Assembly: GCF_002865645.1 (NCBI RefSeq)
Contig: NW_020194551.1
Coordinates: forward strand, 461,115 to 525,114
Source of the DNA: Hyaloscypha bicolor E
Lineage: Eukaryota; Ascomycota; Leotiomycetes; Helotiales; Hyaloscyphaceae
Direction of reading: 5' to 3'
Length of the DNA: 64,000 nt
Shown piece by piece: positions 20,587 to 33,218 of this stretch. The notes beneath the pieces were generated by a model that was given only the letters and a program-made list of their open reading frames with translations, was not told the DNA's origin and searched no databases. Numbering within the stretch: position 1 is the stretch's first letter; the number at the start of each line of letters is the position of its first letter. Position numbers and translations under genes: made by a program.

Positions 20587-23179
20587 AATTAATTTCTCTA
20601 TTTTTAAAGAAAGCAGTTTAATAAATAATTATATCTCGAAATCTATAAAATATATAACCTTTTACTAAAGCTATTTCTATAAAGGAAGTTAATTAAATTA
20701 ACTCTAATATAGGTAATAATAAAGACTTATTTAATACTTTTAATAGGGCTTCTTAGAAGCCTTTAAGAGCCAGTAATAATAACGAAAATAATTCGAGTAA
20801 TAATTAAGATATTGAGATTAATACTTAAGTTATTATTATCTAAACTATAAAATAGGGCTTATATATTAAAATTGAAATACTTTAATAAAAGCAAGAATTA
20901 GTAAATATAATTAATTAATATATCTTATAATTAGAATAATATAAGAATACTTTTCGAAATATCTTATAATTTACTATATCTTATAAAAACTTTATTTATA
21001 AGTCTATTTTATTTTTCTTAATAATTTTTACTAGAGAACTTCCTGAAATAGAATTAAAATCTATTCTTTTTTCTAATATAATAAGTCTTAAAAGTAATCT
21101 TAATACTATTTATTAGAAGCTATTATATAATATTCTGAAAATATATTTGAATTAAAAGAAGCTTTTTAAAATTTAAATACCTGATTTATATTATGGAAAG
21201 TCTTTTAAAAATTAGAGAATATTTATATTTTCTTAAAAAGTAATTTTTAGAATCTAATTTTAAACTTATAATAGATACTTTTCTAAAGTTAATTCTATTA
21301 TAAATACTCTTAGAAATAAATCTTATAATACTTAAGAAATTATAATAAAATAAAGCTTATTATTATATAAGATTTATTAGAAGTAATTTAAGGCTTATTT
21401 AACTAATATATTCTATATATCTTAAATTTATTAGTAAAATATCTTTAAGAAATTTTGAGATCTTTATTAAAAGAATAATAAAATAATTATCGAGTTATAT
21501 ATTTGAATAATTAGTCTCGAAATTAACTAGAACTTATAATAGCTAGTATTATATAGTTGGTTTTAGCTAAAGGAATTGGTTTTAGTTAAGGTTCCAAGCT
21601 ATAGTTCAAACCAAGCTTGCTTTTAAAGCTCGGCATTTCAGTAGTCTTGGCTATATTTACTTATCTACTACTATATCTTACTTCTTCTCTCCTTAGCTTT
21701 AGATTCTATAGGATATTAGAATTATAAATCTTTATATATTATTTCATTGCTTTATTTCTGCTATTATAGAACTCATATTTTAAAAGAAATCGGATTTAAA
21801 CTTTTAATATTACTTTATTTAACTATAAGACTTATTAGATATTTATATTTATTTTCTTGGGAAATAAGGTAATATCTGTTTTTAAATAGCTTAAGAAAGC
21901 TTAAAAAGCAAAATATATTATTTATTCTAAATTAAAGAAAATAAAAATAAGAGAATCTAGTAAAAGTAACTTTATTTCTAAGAATTCTAATTTAGTAAAT
22001 TCTAATTTATAAAGCTATTAAAAAAGGAAAAATAAGTTCCGAAAATTATATAAGAAATCCTTAGATAATATTTTAGCCCTTTCTAGGCCTTATTAAAATA
22101 CTAGTTCTATTTTAGATATAATTTATTAAACTTATAATTAAAAAGATTTTTTTATTTTTAGAAATATAAAGTATTTTAAATATAATAAAAAGATTTAATA
22201 AAACTCTAATAAGGCTAAAACTATAAAAGAGTTAAGGTATTTATAAAAGCAGATTAATGTTATTATTATAAAAAAAAAGTATTTTAAAAGAGATTCTTTT
22301 AAGAAATAAAGAGAAAAAAAGCTAAATTTTAAATATTAATAATTTTGGTTATAATAAAAAAGATATATTATTTTATATAACTATTTAAGTAAAATTAATA
22401 TAGCTAGAAATAGGTATTTTAAAAATATATAATAAACTCGATAATATTAGATTAGATTATAATTTCCTTAATAATAATTAGGCTTAAAACTAGGGCTTTA
22501 TTATTTTAGTTAAATATAACTAAGAATTTATAACTTTTTATAAAAACAAATTTAAGGCCTATTAAGCCTATAACTTTAAAATATTTATTATAGATAATTA
22601 TAATAAAATATGTTTTTTTAAGTTCTAGTTTTATAAATATAAGAATATTTGCTCTTATAACCTTATTTTTAATATAAAATTTTATAAAATAACTCTTATA
22701 TAATATATATACTTATATTACCTAATAATATTAAGATTCTAATACTAAAAGAGTTTAGTAAAAAGCTTAATTTATATTCTAAACTAATATCTCAAGTCTT
22801 ATTTTTAATTAAAAATAAATGTAATTATTTCAGATAATAGGCTTTATATATTTATAATAGTTATTAGATCTTTGCTTTCTTATATGGTTTTACTAATACT
22901 AAATAAGAGTTTTTAATATAGTAAATTAATATCTTTTAAAAAGAAGCTTTAGAAATACTTATATATCTTTAAAATAATAAATATAATTTTTTTTAAGGTT
23001 TTTAATTCTAATAAAGCTTTAGAACTTTCTAATCTTAATAATATTAAATATTCTATTAATATAGATAATACGGTTTTATATAGACTTTTATAAAATTTAT
23101 TAAAGATCTAATTAAAAGTATTATATTTATATTTATGAAATATATTTTATAAATATTAAATAAGGCCTAGTAAAAGCCT

Positions 23180-23570
23180 TATAGAAATATTTATTCTTTT
23201 TATTTCTAAGAAAAATATAGGGCTATACTTTTATATTAATTATTATAAACTTAATTAAGTTATAATTAAGAATTAATATTTGCTTTCTTTTATTAATAAA
23301 ACTCTTAATTAATTTCGAAAAGCCAAAATCTTTATAAAGTTAGATTTTAAGAATTTATATTATTAGATAAGAATTTATAAAAGATATAAATAAAAAATAA
23401 CTTTTAGAATTCATTATAGCTATTTTTAAATACCTTATAATACTTTTTGGGCTAGTTAATATATTAGCTATATTTTAAATATATATTAATATTATATTTA
23501 TAGAATTCTTGAATTATTTTATAATTATTTATTTAAATAATATTCTTATTTATTTCCGAAATAAAAATAA
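23180..23570 (+). pseudogene. Gypsy A reverse transcriptase, inactivated
   Basis: The frame around 23220-23370 reads as the gypsy palm block (YINYYKLN..., then KTLNQF, then KIFIKLDFKNLYY), and 23521-23560 encodes IIIYLNNILIY, the place of the catalytic VYLDDILIY box. Both aspartates are Asn. TTGATGAT becomes TTAATAAT when each TpG goes to TpA, the preferred RIP change. Stops interrupt on both sides. Confidence 0.8.
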
Positions 23571-24822
23571 ATACTATAATTATATTTACTAAATACTTAT
23601 TAGCTTATATAAAAATAATCTGTTTTATAAACTTAGTAAATATAAGTTTAATATTAAGGAAATCGAATTCTTGAGCTTCTTTATTAAAATAGAAAGTATT
23701 TAAGCAAATTCTAAACGGGTCTATAATATTATTAAATAGCTAGAACTAGAATTATTTTATAATATTTAAATATTTCTTGAATTTACTAATTTTTATTATA
23801 GATTTATTTACTATTATTTTCAAGTAATTATAAGCTTAATAAACTTTTTAAAAGAAATAAAAAAGAACCAGAAATCCGGTTTCTTTATATAAATAAATAA
23901 AGTAGCTAAAAGCTTTAAAACTTTAAATAAAGCTTTTATTATAATATTTATTCTACTTTATTTTAATTCTTTTAAAAAGATCTATATTAAAATAAATATA
24001 TTAAAATTCGCAATTATTAGTATTATTTTATAATAAGTTAATTCTAATAATAGCCTAAAAAAATACTAATATTTAATAATATTTTAGTTCCGAAAACTTT
24101 TTAGAGTCAAATATAATTATAATATCTATAATAAAAAGCTATTTATAATTATTAAAGTCTTTAAATATTAGTATTATTACTTTAAAGAATTCAGGTTTAT
24201 AATTGAGATTATTATAGATTATAATAATCTCTAATATTTTATAGAAATAAAGTATTTAGAGAGCTATTAAATATATTAAGTAATATATTTTATAATATAT
24301 AATTTTAATATTATTTATTATAGAAATATCTTAAATTTAATAAATGAATTTAATAAAAGGCCTAATTATAAAAAAGGTTTTATTAATATAACTTGGCTTC
24401 TAATTTTTTAAAATAAATTAAAGAAAGCTTTTACAAGTATAATTTAAAGGTTTTTATAAATATCTAAAGAGTTTCTTCTTTAAAATAAGTATTATTTAAT
24501 ACTTACTATATTTATAGTAACTAAAAAGAAATATTTATTATAAGATAAATAAATGAATTATTTTATAAATTCCTTAATTATAGAATTAGTTAAAAAGCAA
24601 AATATAGAAAAATGCCTTAAAGGCTTTATTATTATAATTAAGGTAATAGAAATATTTATAACTATATTATTTAATAAAACTAAAAATTCCTTAATTTCCC
24701 AAGTTTTTAAATTAGATAATTATAAATATCTAATTTCTTATATATAGATATATATAATTATTAAAAGAGCTATAATACTAACTCTTTTATTTAAATTTCT
24801 TTTAGATATTATTTAAATAGTT

Positions 24823-25080
24823 TAGTATCGGAATAGCTGCACTGCGAATTTCCTGGTCATGTGACTAGCCATGTGATCTCGGGTCGCAGGCGTGACTCGA
24901 CCGGTAGACTAGTCCCCATTAGGCTTAGTAGATTTAGGGATCGCATATTAATACTACGATCTGTAATTCCTACTTCTGAATAATAACAACTTTACTAACC
25001 TTATACAAATAGTATTTCACGCCTATATAACAATGCCATGCATTACTAGTGAACCGATATTTAGAGAAATAATTCTTAAT
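24823..25080. other. GC-richer patch inside gypsy A
   Basis: About 250 bases of near-normal base composition (from GTATCGGAATAGCTGCACTG to CCATGCATTACTAGTGAACC) in otherwise extreme AT-rich DNA. It contains CpA and CpG dinucleotides that RIP has removed elsewhere in the element. No long frame; a short reading starting MPCITSEPIFRE runs from 25032 into AT-rich sequence with stops. Could be a later small insertion or a remnant of another element. I could not find matching ends. Confidence 0.4.
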
Positions 25081-28000
25081 ATTAAAATATTTTAAAATAA
25101 AGACTTAGTAAAAAAAATATTAAAAAAAAGAAATCTAGAGAAATAATTCGCGCCTATTTAAATATTATTTAAGAATTATTATATCTAATAATTCTGCTTT
25201 ATATTAAGAAGTTATAAAGCTTTATTATAATAATCTAATAGCTAAATACTATAAAATAAAGAAAACTCTTAAGCTTTTTAGAAAAATATAATATTTATTA
25301 AAGAGTTAAAATTAAAAGATATTTGCTATATAGTTTATTTAGTAATTTATTATAGCCTAAAAGATTTTAAAATAAAATCTCTATAAATTTTATTATAGAT
25401 TTATTATTATATAATAATTTAGTAAAAGATTCTAATTTTAATATAATTCTTATAATTATTAACTAATATTCTAAAATACTAAAATATATTATATATTATA
25501 AAATAATTAACTTTCTAAAGCTTATTAAAATTATATAGAAATATATTTTTATAATTTTTAATTTCTCTAATAAAATCGTTTTTAATTAAAAATTAGTATT
25601 TATTAGCTAATTTTAGTCTGCTTTCTATTTTTATTTAATATATAAATAGTATTTAAATATAATTTATTATTCTTAAATAAATAAATAAATAAAAAGATAA
25701 AACTAGGCCCTAAAATATTACCTAAAATATTATTATAATACCTAAAAAAATAACTAGTTTAAAAAGTTATTTTTTATGAAATTTATATATAATAACTTAA
25801 AATATTAGGTTTTATAAAAAATATTTTTCTATATCTATTACAGATATTACTTTTAACTTTAATAAAATTCTAAGAATAGAATTATAGAAAAAATACTAGC
25901 TATATATAAAAAACTAGAAACCCTTAAAATAAAACAGAAAAAGCTTAAGGATTTATAATATTATATATAAAATAATTAGGAAATTTATTATAATAAGTAC
26001 TAATTAACTAAATATTATTAATAAGAAATATTAAATTTAAGATAGTAAAGCTTAAGCCAAAATTTATAAGTCCGTTTAAGGTTTTTAAATATATTAGTAA
26101 TTTAATATATAAGTTAGAATTATTAAGTATATATAATTATTTATATTTAATTTTTTATATTGCTTTTTTTTAAGAAATATATAATAAAAAAAATTAGAAG
26201 CTATATTTATATCTTTCCAGAAAACTTCTGAAATTAGTAAATAATAATAAAAAATAAAAATAGGAAATAGAAGCTATTATTAATTATTAATAAGATAATA
26301 AAAATAAAAAGCCTGGCCTAAAAATTATAATATTTAATTATTTGCTTTTTCTTATTTTAAAAATTCCAAGAAATTTCTGAAATTATATAACTAAAATTAT
26401 AGCTTAGAATTCGAAACTACTTTTTAATAATTTCTTAAAATTAATAAAAATTCTGGACTATTAAAAAAAAGGCTATTTAAAAGAAAGAAAGAATCTAAAT
26501 AGCCAAAAAAAGCCCGAAATAATAATAAAGATATTTTTTCTCTAGAGTTTTTTAGTTATAAAGGTTTTTTAGAATTTTATTAAGGCTTATAAGAATTATA
26601 TTTAAATTATTAGAAAAAGATTTAGGATTAAAAAAGATTTATTATAAGTAAATTACTATAAATATCTTAAATAAATAAATCTTAATTCTTATAAATTTCT
26701 AATTCCTAAAATAAAAATATTAAATACCGGCTTTATTTAGAATTTAATAAAAAATCGAGTAATACTTTCCGGAATTTGCTTATTCTTTAATAAAATATAA
26801 TTATATTATAATAATATTAGTATTAAGAATATTAAAAGAAAGAAATAAGGAACTTATAATAGTTATATATATTTTATAAAAGGCCCGAATATCTAAAATT
26901 AAATTCCGAATAATTATAAGTATTATATTATTAGTATTTAAAGTATTATTAGTAAATTATATAGAAATCTTAATAGTAATCTTAGTAATAAGCTTAATAT
27001 TTTAAAGATAAACTTTATAATATTTCTTTAAAAAATTAGTAAATATTTAAATATATTAGAAAAAACTTATTTTTAGAATATTAATTCAAGTAATATTTTT
27101 ATTAGCTTTATTAAAACAGGAAATAGAATTTCGAAATTTAATAAATTTTTTCCAGTCTTTAAAAACCTAATTAGTAGGCTTATTCTTAATAGTATAATAC
27201 GAATATATTTTAAGGAATTTTTTAAAAGTTATAATAATATTTTTCTAGAATTAGTAAAGCTTTAATAAATAATAATAAATTTGAAATTATATTAGTTTTA
27301 ATAAATATTAAAACTAAAGAACTTACTAAAATATAAGATTTGGAACTCTTATTATTATAATTATAATTCTTTTTACTAGATATTATAATATATAATATAT
27401 AAAATAAAGAAATTAATAAGTAAATACTTAAAATATTTCAAGTATTTACTAGTAATAGAAAAAGAGGCTATAAGATTACCTTTATATTTATTATTATAAG
27501 AATAAATAGTAAAGCCAAATATTATAAAATTAATTAAAAATAATTAAAGAAGATTTAAAAAAGAGTAAAAAAAGGAACTAGAAAGTAATAATAAAAGAAG
27601 TTATTATATATATAATTATTAGAAAGAAAAAAAATATATAATAATATAAAAAGATTCTTTTATAAAAATAGAAAACTATCTAAATTAATTACTAGTTTTC
27701 GTATTAGTTCTTATTAGAAATTAGTATAATTAATTAATATATATTTTTAGAAGCCCGTAAATAATTTCTGGAATCTTAGAAATATTTATATAAGTTTCTT
27801 ATATAAATATTTTATTAAATTCTTTTTATAAAGCTATTTAAATTATTCTAATACGAGATTTAATAAATAGTATTAATTTCGTAAAATAGCACCTTAGTAT
27901 TTTAGATTAAGTTAATTAGAATATTTAGTTTCTAAATAAAATCGCAATTATTAGCTAGCCCCTATATCTGAAATATAATTACTATTTCTTCTTGCTTATT

Positions 28001-28169
28001 TAACCCTAATCTAATTAAATAATTTTTGTATTTATTATTTAGATTATATTAGTAAAACTACTTTCTAAAATACTAGAAATTTATTTCAATTAAATATATA
28101 ATTAATTAAATATTTTACTAAGATAGATTAATGAATTTTAGGAATAAGATTCTAGAAAGAGGATATAGT

Positions 28170-28462
28170 TATAATATATATAGGGTCGTATATAATCTAA
28201 GGGCATATAATAAACCTCGAATATTGCGGGTATTAATTAGATAGATTAATAGCCTTCTAATATTATAATTATATTACTATTTATATTATAAGTTTTAGGC
28301 TTATAAATTACTATATATATTATTAAGAGCTTCTATTTAAAGAAGGCTTCCGTAAACCTTATAAAAGAAATAGAGATTAGTTCTATATTAAATTTAATAT
28401 TATAGTTTTATAACTTACTAATTTATTCCATTATTTTATTACCTATTAATAAATGCCTTATA
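28170..28462 (+). repeat. 3' LTR of gypsy element A
   Basis: 293 bases collinear with 20288-20586 and followed by AATAT. It is even more AT-rich than the 5' copy in places, for example CGTATATAATCTAAGG against CGCACGTGACCCAAGG, so the two LTRs were mutated independently. Confidence 0.9.
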
Positions 28463-28467
28463 AATAT

Positions 28468-29940
28468 AAATTAATTTTTTCTTTACTTTAAAATTAAATT
28501 AAATATTATAGTAATGAAATCAATAATTTAATAAATAATTACTTTTATTACTCTTAAACCCCTTTTTTTAATTTAAACTAGCTTTATTTTTTCTTTAAAA
28601 AAATAAGTAATATATATTCTTTTTTTAATTATATTTTATTAAATTAACGCCTTTTTTATAATCTTTAATTTTCTTTTAATTTTCTTTTTAATATATATTT
28701 ATAAAGAAAAGTTAAATAAAAAGTTAATAATATATAATAAATAAACTTAATTTAATCGAGAAGCCTTTTTAATTAAACCTGTACCTATATTAGTTTACTG
28801 CCTTAAGCTATAAAATTTATTTAACTACTTTTAGCTATATGTTAAGAACCTTCTAGAATCCGAACTTACTGTTAAAGGCTTAGCATAGCCTTATTCCGTC
28901 GCCAGTGAAAGCATTATTATTATTTCGTTACATATCTCTATTGTGAAAACTTGACTGCTGCTTTTTGGTAAAGTTTACTAATCCCAGACTTTAGGAGCTG
29001 CTGCTCTAATTGTGGGCCGCGTTAGCGGAAGCTTACGATCCCCGCTTTCTAGAATCCAGGCCCAGCAGAAATAAACCTCCACGACTTCAACTCTGCGATC
29101 CTAGCTGCGCAAGTCGATCTCAAGTCTGGGATCTTTGATCTATGATAAGACCTTCTGCACGACACTAGGCAACTGACCTCAATTCTGAGCTTGACCTTTT
29201 CATCTCATGGCCTTTCTAGAAATGTAAGACATTATGGGGGCATTATTTTGGACTAATAGAAGCACAAGATTCAAATTACGATTTGGGGCATCTCCTGGCT
29301 ACTAAAACCTATGCTAAAATGAAAACGAGGTGGCTCCTTATTATGGAATGTCTAACAAATAAGATGTCCCGGCTTCCTCACTCTGCTAAATATGGTCGAG
29401 TGTTCTAGAATATGTGCGTTTATTCAAATACAGGCCGGTACATTTTGCGCACTTTTTTCGATGCAAGACTCTCTCCTATATGGAACGATAATTCCAACTA
29501 TATCCAAGTTATTCCGTTCGTCGTTGCAATAGATGCTGGGGGAACGGGGATGCGCAATTCTAATAAAAGCCAGCCTGGCGCTTACAATGGTCGAGATCCA
29601 CTGGTACCTTGTTGGTTTCTGCAAGGGTACATATGGTACATACCCTAGCGTTCAGTGGGAGCGGGTACGTCTCGGGAACCCCATCGTGACTGCCGTAGCT
29701 ACCCCACCCCGCCTATCTACTGCCTCTCAACACCTCTCGCCTTCCCAACTGCACCCATTCAGTTACCTTGGAGCTTCCCTTACATGATATTACATGTATA
29801 TTCTAATTAGCGAACCTGTAATCTATTTCAGCTGCAAAATAGTTCCCTTTTTATCTTAACGCGGGGTTCGCTGTAATAGCGGTTAATACTGCATTCAGCT
29901 CATATTACTAGTCTTATATCATGAATAAGATTCATTATTA
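28468..29940. other. Spacer, AT-rich to about 28850 then normal composition; no gene recognised
   Basis: The part from about 28860 to 29900 has ordinary composition. Frames of 66-84 codons at 29412-29787 overlap on both strands and show no domain or intron signal. I see no RNA gene or terminal repeat here. Confidence 0.4.
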
Positions 29941-29944
29941 TTCT

Positions 29945-30655
29945 AGTTATAAAAAGAAGTACTTAATAAGAAGTACTTAAATATAATTAGGGATATAAGA
30001 AACCTTATAAGTATATAATATAAATAAGGCTATTTAAATAAGGCTAAATAACTTAATATTTAAGTACTTGTATTATAAAAGGAAATATTTAATAAGAAGT
30101 ACTTATATATAATTATAGTTATAGTAAACTATATATTTATATAATATAATTAAGGCTATTTAAATAAGGCCGAGTAGTTATAATACTACAGGCAATTACT
30201 AACTAGTATAGAGATATATAGAAGTATATATAATAGGCTAAAGAATTAATTCTATAAGTTTAATATAAAGGAAACAAAGAAGATAAAGAAGAAAAAGGAA
30301 GTAAAGCTAGTTAAAAGAGAGGATCTAAGCTCACGCAGCCGTGCCGTAAGCTGAGGCCCCTAGCTTAGGTATAAACGGGCCGCACGTAACTAAAGGCCAG
30401 CCGTTATAGTAGTTTAAAGTTTAAGTACTCGTGTTATAAAAGGAGGTACTTAATAAGAAGTACTTAGATATAATTATAATTATAATAAATCTTATATTTA
30501 TATAATACAAGTAAGGCTATTTGAATAAGGCTAAGTTACTTGAAGTTTAAATACTTGTATTACGAAAGGAGATATTTAATAAGAAATACCCTAATATAAT
30601 TCTAGTTATAAAAAACCTTAAAGAAACTCGGTGTAAATAAGGCTTAATCTATAAA
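29945..30655 (+). repeat. Interrupted array of about 125-bp imperfect repeats
   Basis: Four units share the order (A)AAGGAG.TACTTAATAAGAAGTACTTA, AT-rich spacer, TATATAATA.AA.TAAGGCTATTT, AATAAGGC, AAGTACTTGTATTA. They begin near 29948, 30076, 30437 and 30563. Units 2 and 3 are separated by about 240 bases, including a GC-rich island at 30330-30410. Units differ mainly by transitions. The array runs directly into a TATA-like CTATAAATAGGGG at 30651-30663. Confidence 0.65.
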
Positions 30656-31000
30656 TAGGGGGCGAAGGGGCAGATTATATATATTAATATATTTTTATTA
30701 CTATAATATCTTCTCTTACTCTTCCCCTGTCTTATATACTATCCAATCTCTAATTTCCTCTTATCCGACACCGAATTTACTGTCAAGAATAGCAAACACG
30801 AGGTCTCCCTTAGTGTATATACCCCTGCTATAACCCTCAAGTTGCGAGTCCATTTCTACTTCTCTATCCTCGGCTGTCACGCACAAACCTCTGTGTTGTT
30901 GTAGATGCTGTATGTGGGTCGACAATAATGTCAGGCATATTAGTTGACTGTATCGGAGATGAGAATTGTGTTGTGGGAACAGGTTACACGATGTTCGTGA
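30651..31000 (+). promoter_or_regulatory. TATA-like box after the repeat array; possible promoter or LTR remnant
   Basis: CTATAAATAGGGGG followed by a pyrimidine-rich tract (TCTTCTCTTACTCTTCCCCTG near 30710-30730) resembles the initiation region of a fungal promoter or of an LTR. No coding sequence follows within the next 1.5 kb, so the transcript, if any, is not identified. Confidence 0.35.
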
Positions 31001-32508
31001 GGAATACTAGGTGCGACTTTGCATAAGTGTGGTTGAGTTGTTAGGTCTTTGAGAGAAGATCGGAAGAGTCGGTGTTTCAATACACAGCGCGAAGTGAAAG
31101 ATTTTGAAGCACTCATTGAACAAAGGTACCTGCCATCCTAGCAGGCAATAAAGTTGTCGACTTCTTAAGCTGCGCAGTGGGAAAACATTTGCTAAAATGC
31201 GCTTGATGACAGCCCCCGTGAGTAGACAGTCTGGCTTCTTTCTCTAAAGAGAATCATTAATTGGATAGAGTCCCATTAAATACAGATGTGGCATAGAAAA
31301 CTTGTTGTATTAACGTTTTCGGCGGAGACCTAGAAGTTGAGCCTCGAATCTCGAAGAAGGGGGCGGGGGAGACGAAGAGGGAGTATAGAGAGATCATCGT
31401 AAATCGGATGTAGTCAAAAAGCAGGTGCTGATAGCAGAGAACCTGGAACTTAGAAATGTGATCTCGGCTTCTGAGGGGAGGGGTATATGGGAAAAGGAAA
31501 CCAAAGTTTAAGAATGTGTTCTCGAGATGCGATTAACATTTCGAAATCTAATGCTGAAGTCACCCGAGACCATTGAGATAGCCCAATGTTCCTCAGTCTA
31601 TGGTCGTATGTGGAAGCAGAATGCAGTATTCAAATCTATACTCCTGGGGCCTATGGCCACTTTTCCGTCAACTATTCTCAGTCTGCGGATCAAATTGTGG
31701 ATCTATTCTGCTACTCTCGCACTTTATTGTTTTTGATTCCAGGCCCGCCTCGCAAACACTAAAATCGTGATAGCACTGGTAACGGGAAGAAGTGGGATGT
31801 GCTTCTTGACTAACCTGAAATGTAATCGAGGATGACCATACGCCTCGATGCCGGCACAAGCCGTCGCGGGAGTCTGGAGATGCGACAAATAATTTCCTGA
31901 GTTGCGACGTGGTTGGATTGACACGACTTAGCAGAGTGGCAATCGGTAATCGGCCATCCATCTGGGATCATTGCATGACACCAGAGATTGCAAGCGGATT
32001 GGGAGAGTCATGCTCAGATGACTGAGTAGGTGTGTTAAATTTAACGTGATGTATGACTATCATGACGTCTTTGGGCATCTACGTTCAGCCTCATTCGTCG
32101 ACTCTGAAAGGTGCGCAAAATCGGGCGCTGAGATCTGCAGTACACTGGAATATGCCGTCATCGGAACAAAGCTGCAAATGACGGCTGCAGCCATTTGAAA
32201 CTGCTTGCTTTCATCACGCGACGACAGAATCGTTTGATATAGGCCTATTATGCCAGATCTCCGATGTCAAAGCCCTATCGATTTGAGCACAAAATGTTGG
32301 ATGTCTTCAGAGCTGTCCAAGTTTTACATCTAGCCTTCCGCATATAAGTATCACTGCCTCTTCAGCGCACCTCCACTTGCTTTCCTTGATTCAGTACCAT
32401 TGAAAGATTGCAGCGCCGCTATTCCTAGGCTTCTTGCTGTTCTTGATCTCGGAATTTTTAAAATAAAATCTATCTTTCCGACATACCACTCAATTTACCT
32501 TCGAAATT
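31001..32508. other. Intergenic, no gene recognised; contains dispersed-repeat core
   Basis: Ordinary composition. Frames of 66-97 codons at 31527-31961 lie on both strands without recognisable domains. The dispersed-repeat core is at 31576-31613. The last 200 bases are the upstream region of the membrane-protein gene. Confidence 0.4.
31576..31613 (+). repeat. Dispersed repeat, copy 3 (core only)
   Basis: GATAGCCCAATGTTCCTCAG followed by TCTATGGTCGTATGTGG. Matches the first block of copies 1, 2 and 4; the downstream blocks are not recognisable here. Confidence 0.6.
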
Positions 32509-33147
32509 ATGGAATTGACTCGGCGGGGACGATACGGGCTTACGCCTCTCCTCTTTTTCAGCAATATGCTGATCTGGATCTCTGCCGTTATTGTGATGGG
32601 AATCCTTTCGTATTTCATTTCAGTCAACAACAACCAAGGCAGTCACATCATCTATGAGGAAGTTATTGTATGTTAACATCGATCGCGTTGCTACTTTACC
32701 GACCGTAACAGTACATCACTGACATTATCACGATAGTCCGTGCTTACAGTTGTATTCTTCCTTCTTGCGTTTTTCATCGGCGCCTACCCAGATCACCTGT
32801 TAATTTTCAACCTCGTTTTTTCATATCTTTGGATCGTGGCCGTTGCTTTCACCGCCGACGATTTCACACACTCGAATAGTGCGCTGGCGGAAACCGTGGA
32901 GGCATTTAGCTTCATTGCATTGTATGTAAAGCTAATCTTATATACGCCGAATCTGCTTACTAAACTTAGTTCAGCTTCTGCTTGTTATTCAACGTCATTC
33001 ACGAATGGCATATTGGCTACGGTGATGTCCGTTCTACCTCGAGAGTTTGATGTTGCAAATTATAGCCAACCCTATAATATCTTCGATGGTGTATTCAGGA
33101 GTGTCAGATTGTTCAGCGATCAACGTCTTTTTGTTAATGTAAACTAA
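32509..33147 (+). CDS. Small multi-pass membrane protein (MARVEL-like?)
   Basis: Exons 32509-32667 and 32737-33147. The 69-nt intron has a CACTGAC branch point and a GATAG acceptor and is in phase 0. This gives 189 residues. A second possible intron, 32922-32969 (48 nt, GTATGT...CTTAG), is a multiple of three, so the frame stays open with or without it (173 residues if spliced). The protein starts MELTRRGRYGLTPLLFFSN and has strongly hydrophobic segments at about residues 12-37, 54-70 and 74-90. A VEAFSFIAL motif follows, which resembles the last helix region of fungal MARVEL-type proteins. No signal of decay. The family assignment is tentative; membrane location is well supported. The neighbouring gene 70 bases downstream is dead. 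Confidence 0.65.
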
Positions 33148-33218
33148 AATATAAATTGATACTGTAAGCATGCCTTTTGGCAACATTAGGGACTAGCAAC
33201 GTTTTTTTATTGGAAGAT

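Larger units (their letters stand above)
20288..28462 (+). mobile_element. Ty3/gypsy LTR retrotransposon A, RIP-inactivated
   Basis: Two LTRs (20288-20586 and 28170-28462) enclose 7.6 kb. The 5-bp target duplication AATAT is exact (20283-20287 and 28463-28467). Plus-strand remnants of pol are readable through stops: a gypsy reverse-transcriptase block near 23200-23370 (GLYFYINYYKLN, then INKTLNQF, then AKIFIKLDFKNLYY), its catalytic box near 23530 (YLNNILIY, normally YLDDILIY), and an integrase-like region near 25400-25950. No frame is open. The LTRs match, after RIP-type changes, the GC-normal solo LTR at 55133-55430. Element length is somewhat above the usual 6-7 kb, perhaps because of the GC-richer patch at 24823-25080. 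Confidence 0.9.

Noticed and set aside
24553..24747. 64-residue frame within element A
   Set aside because: Lys/Ile-rich composition from AT-rich RIPed pol sequence; a chance gap between stops.
29412..29787. Plus and minus frames at 29412-29787
   Set aside because: Overlapping frames on both strands, no domain, no intron or promoter support.
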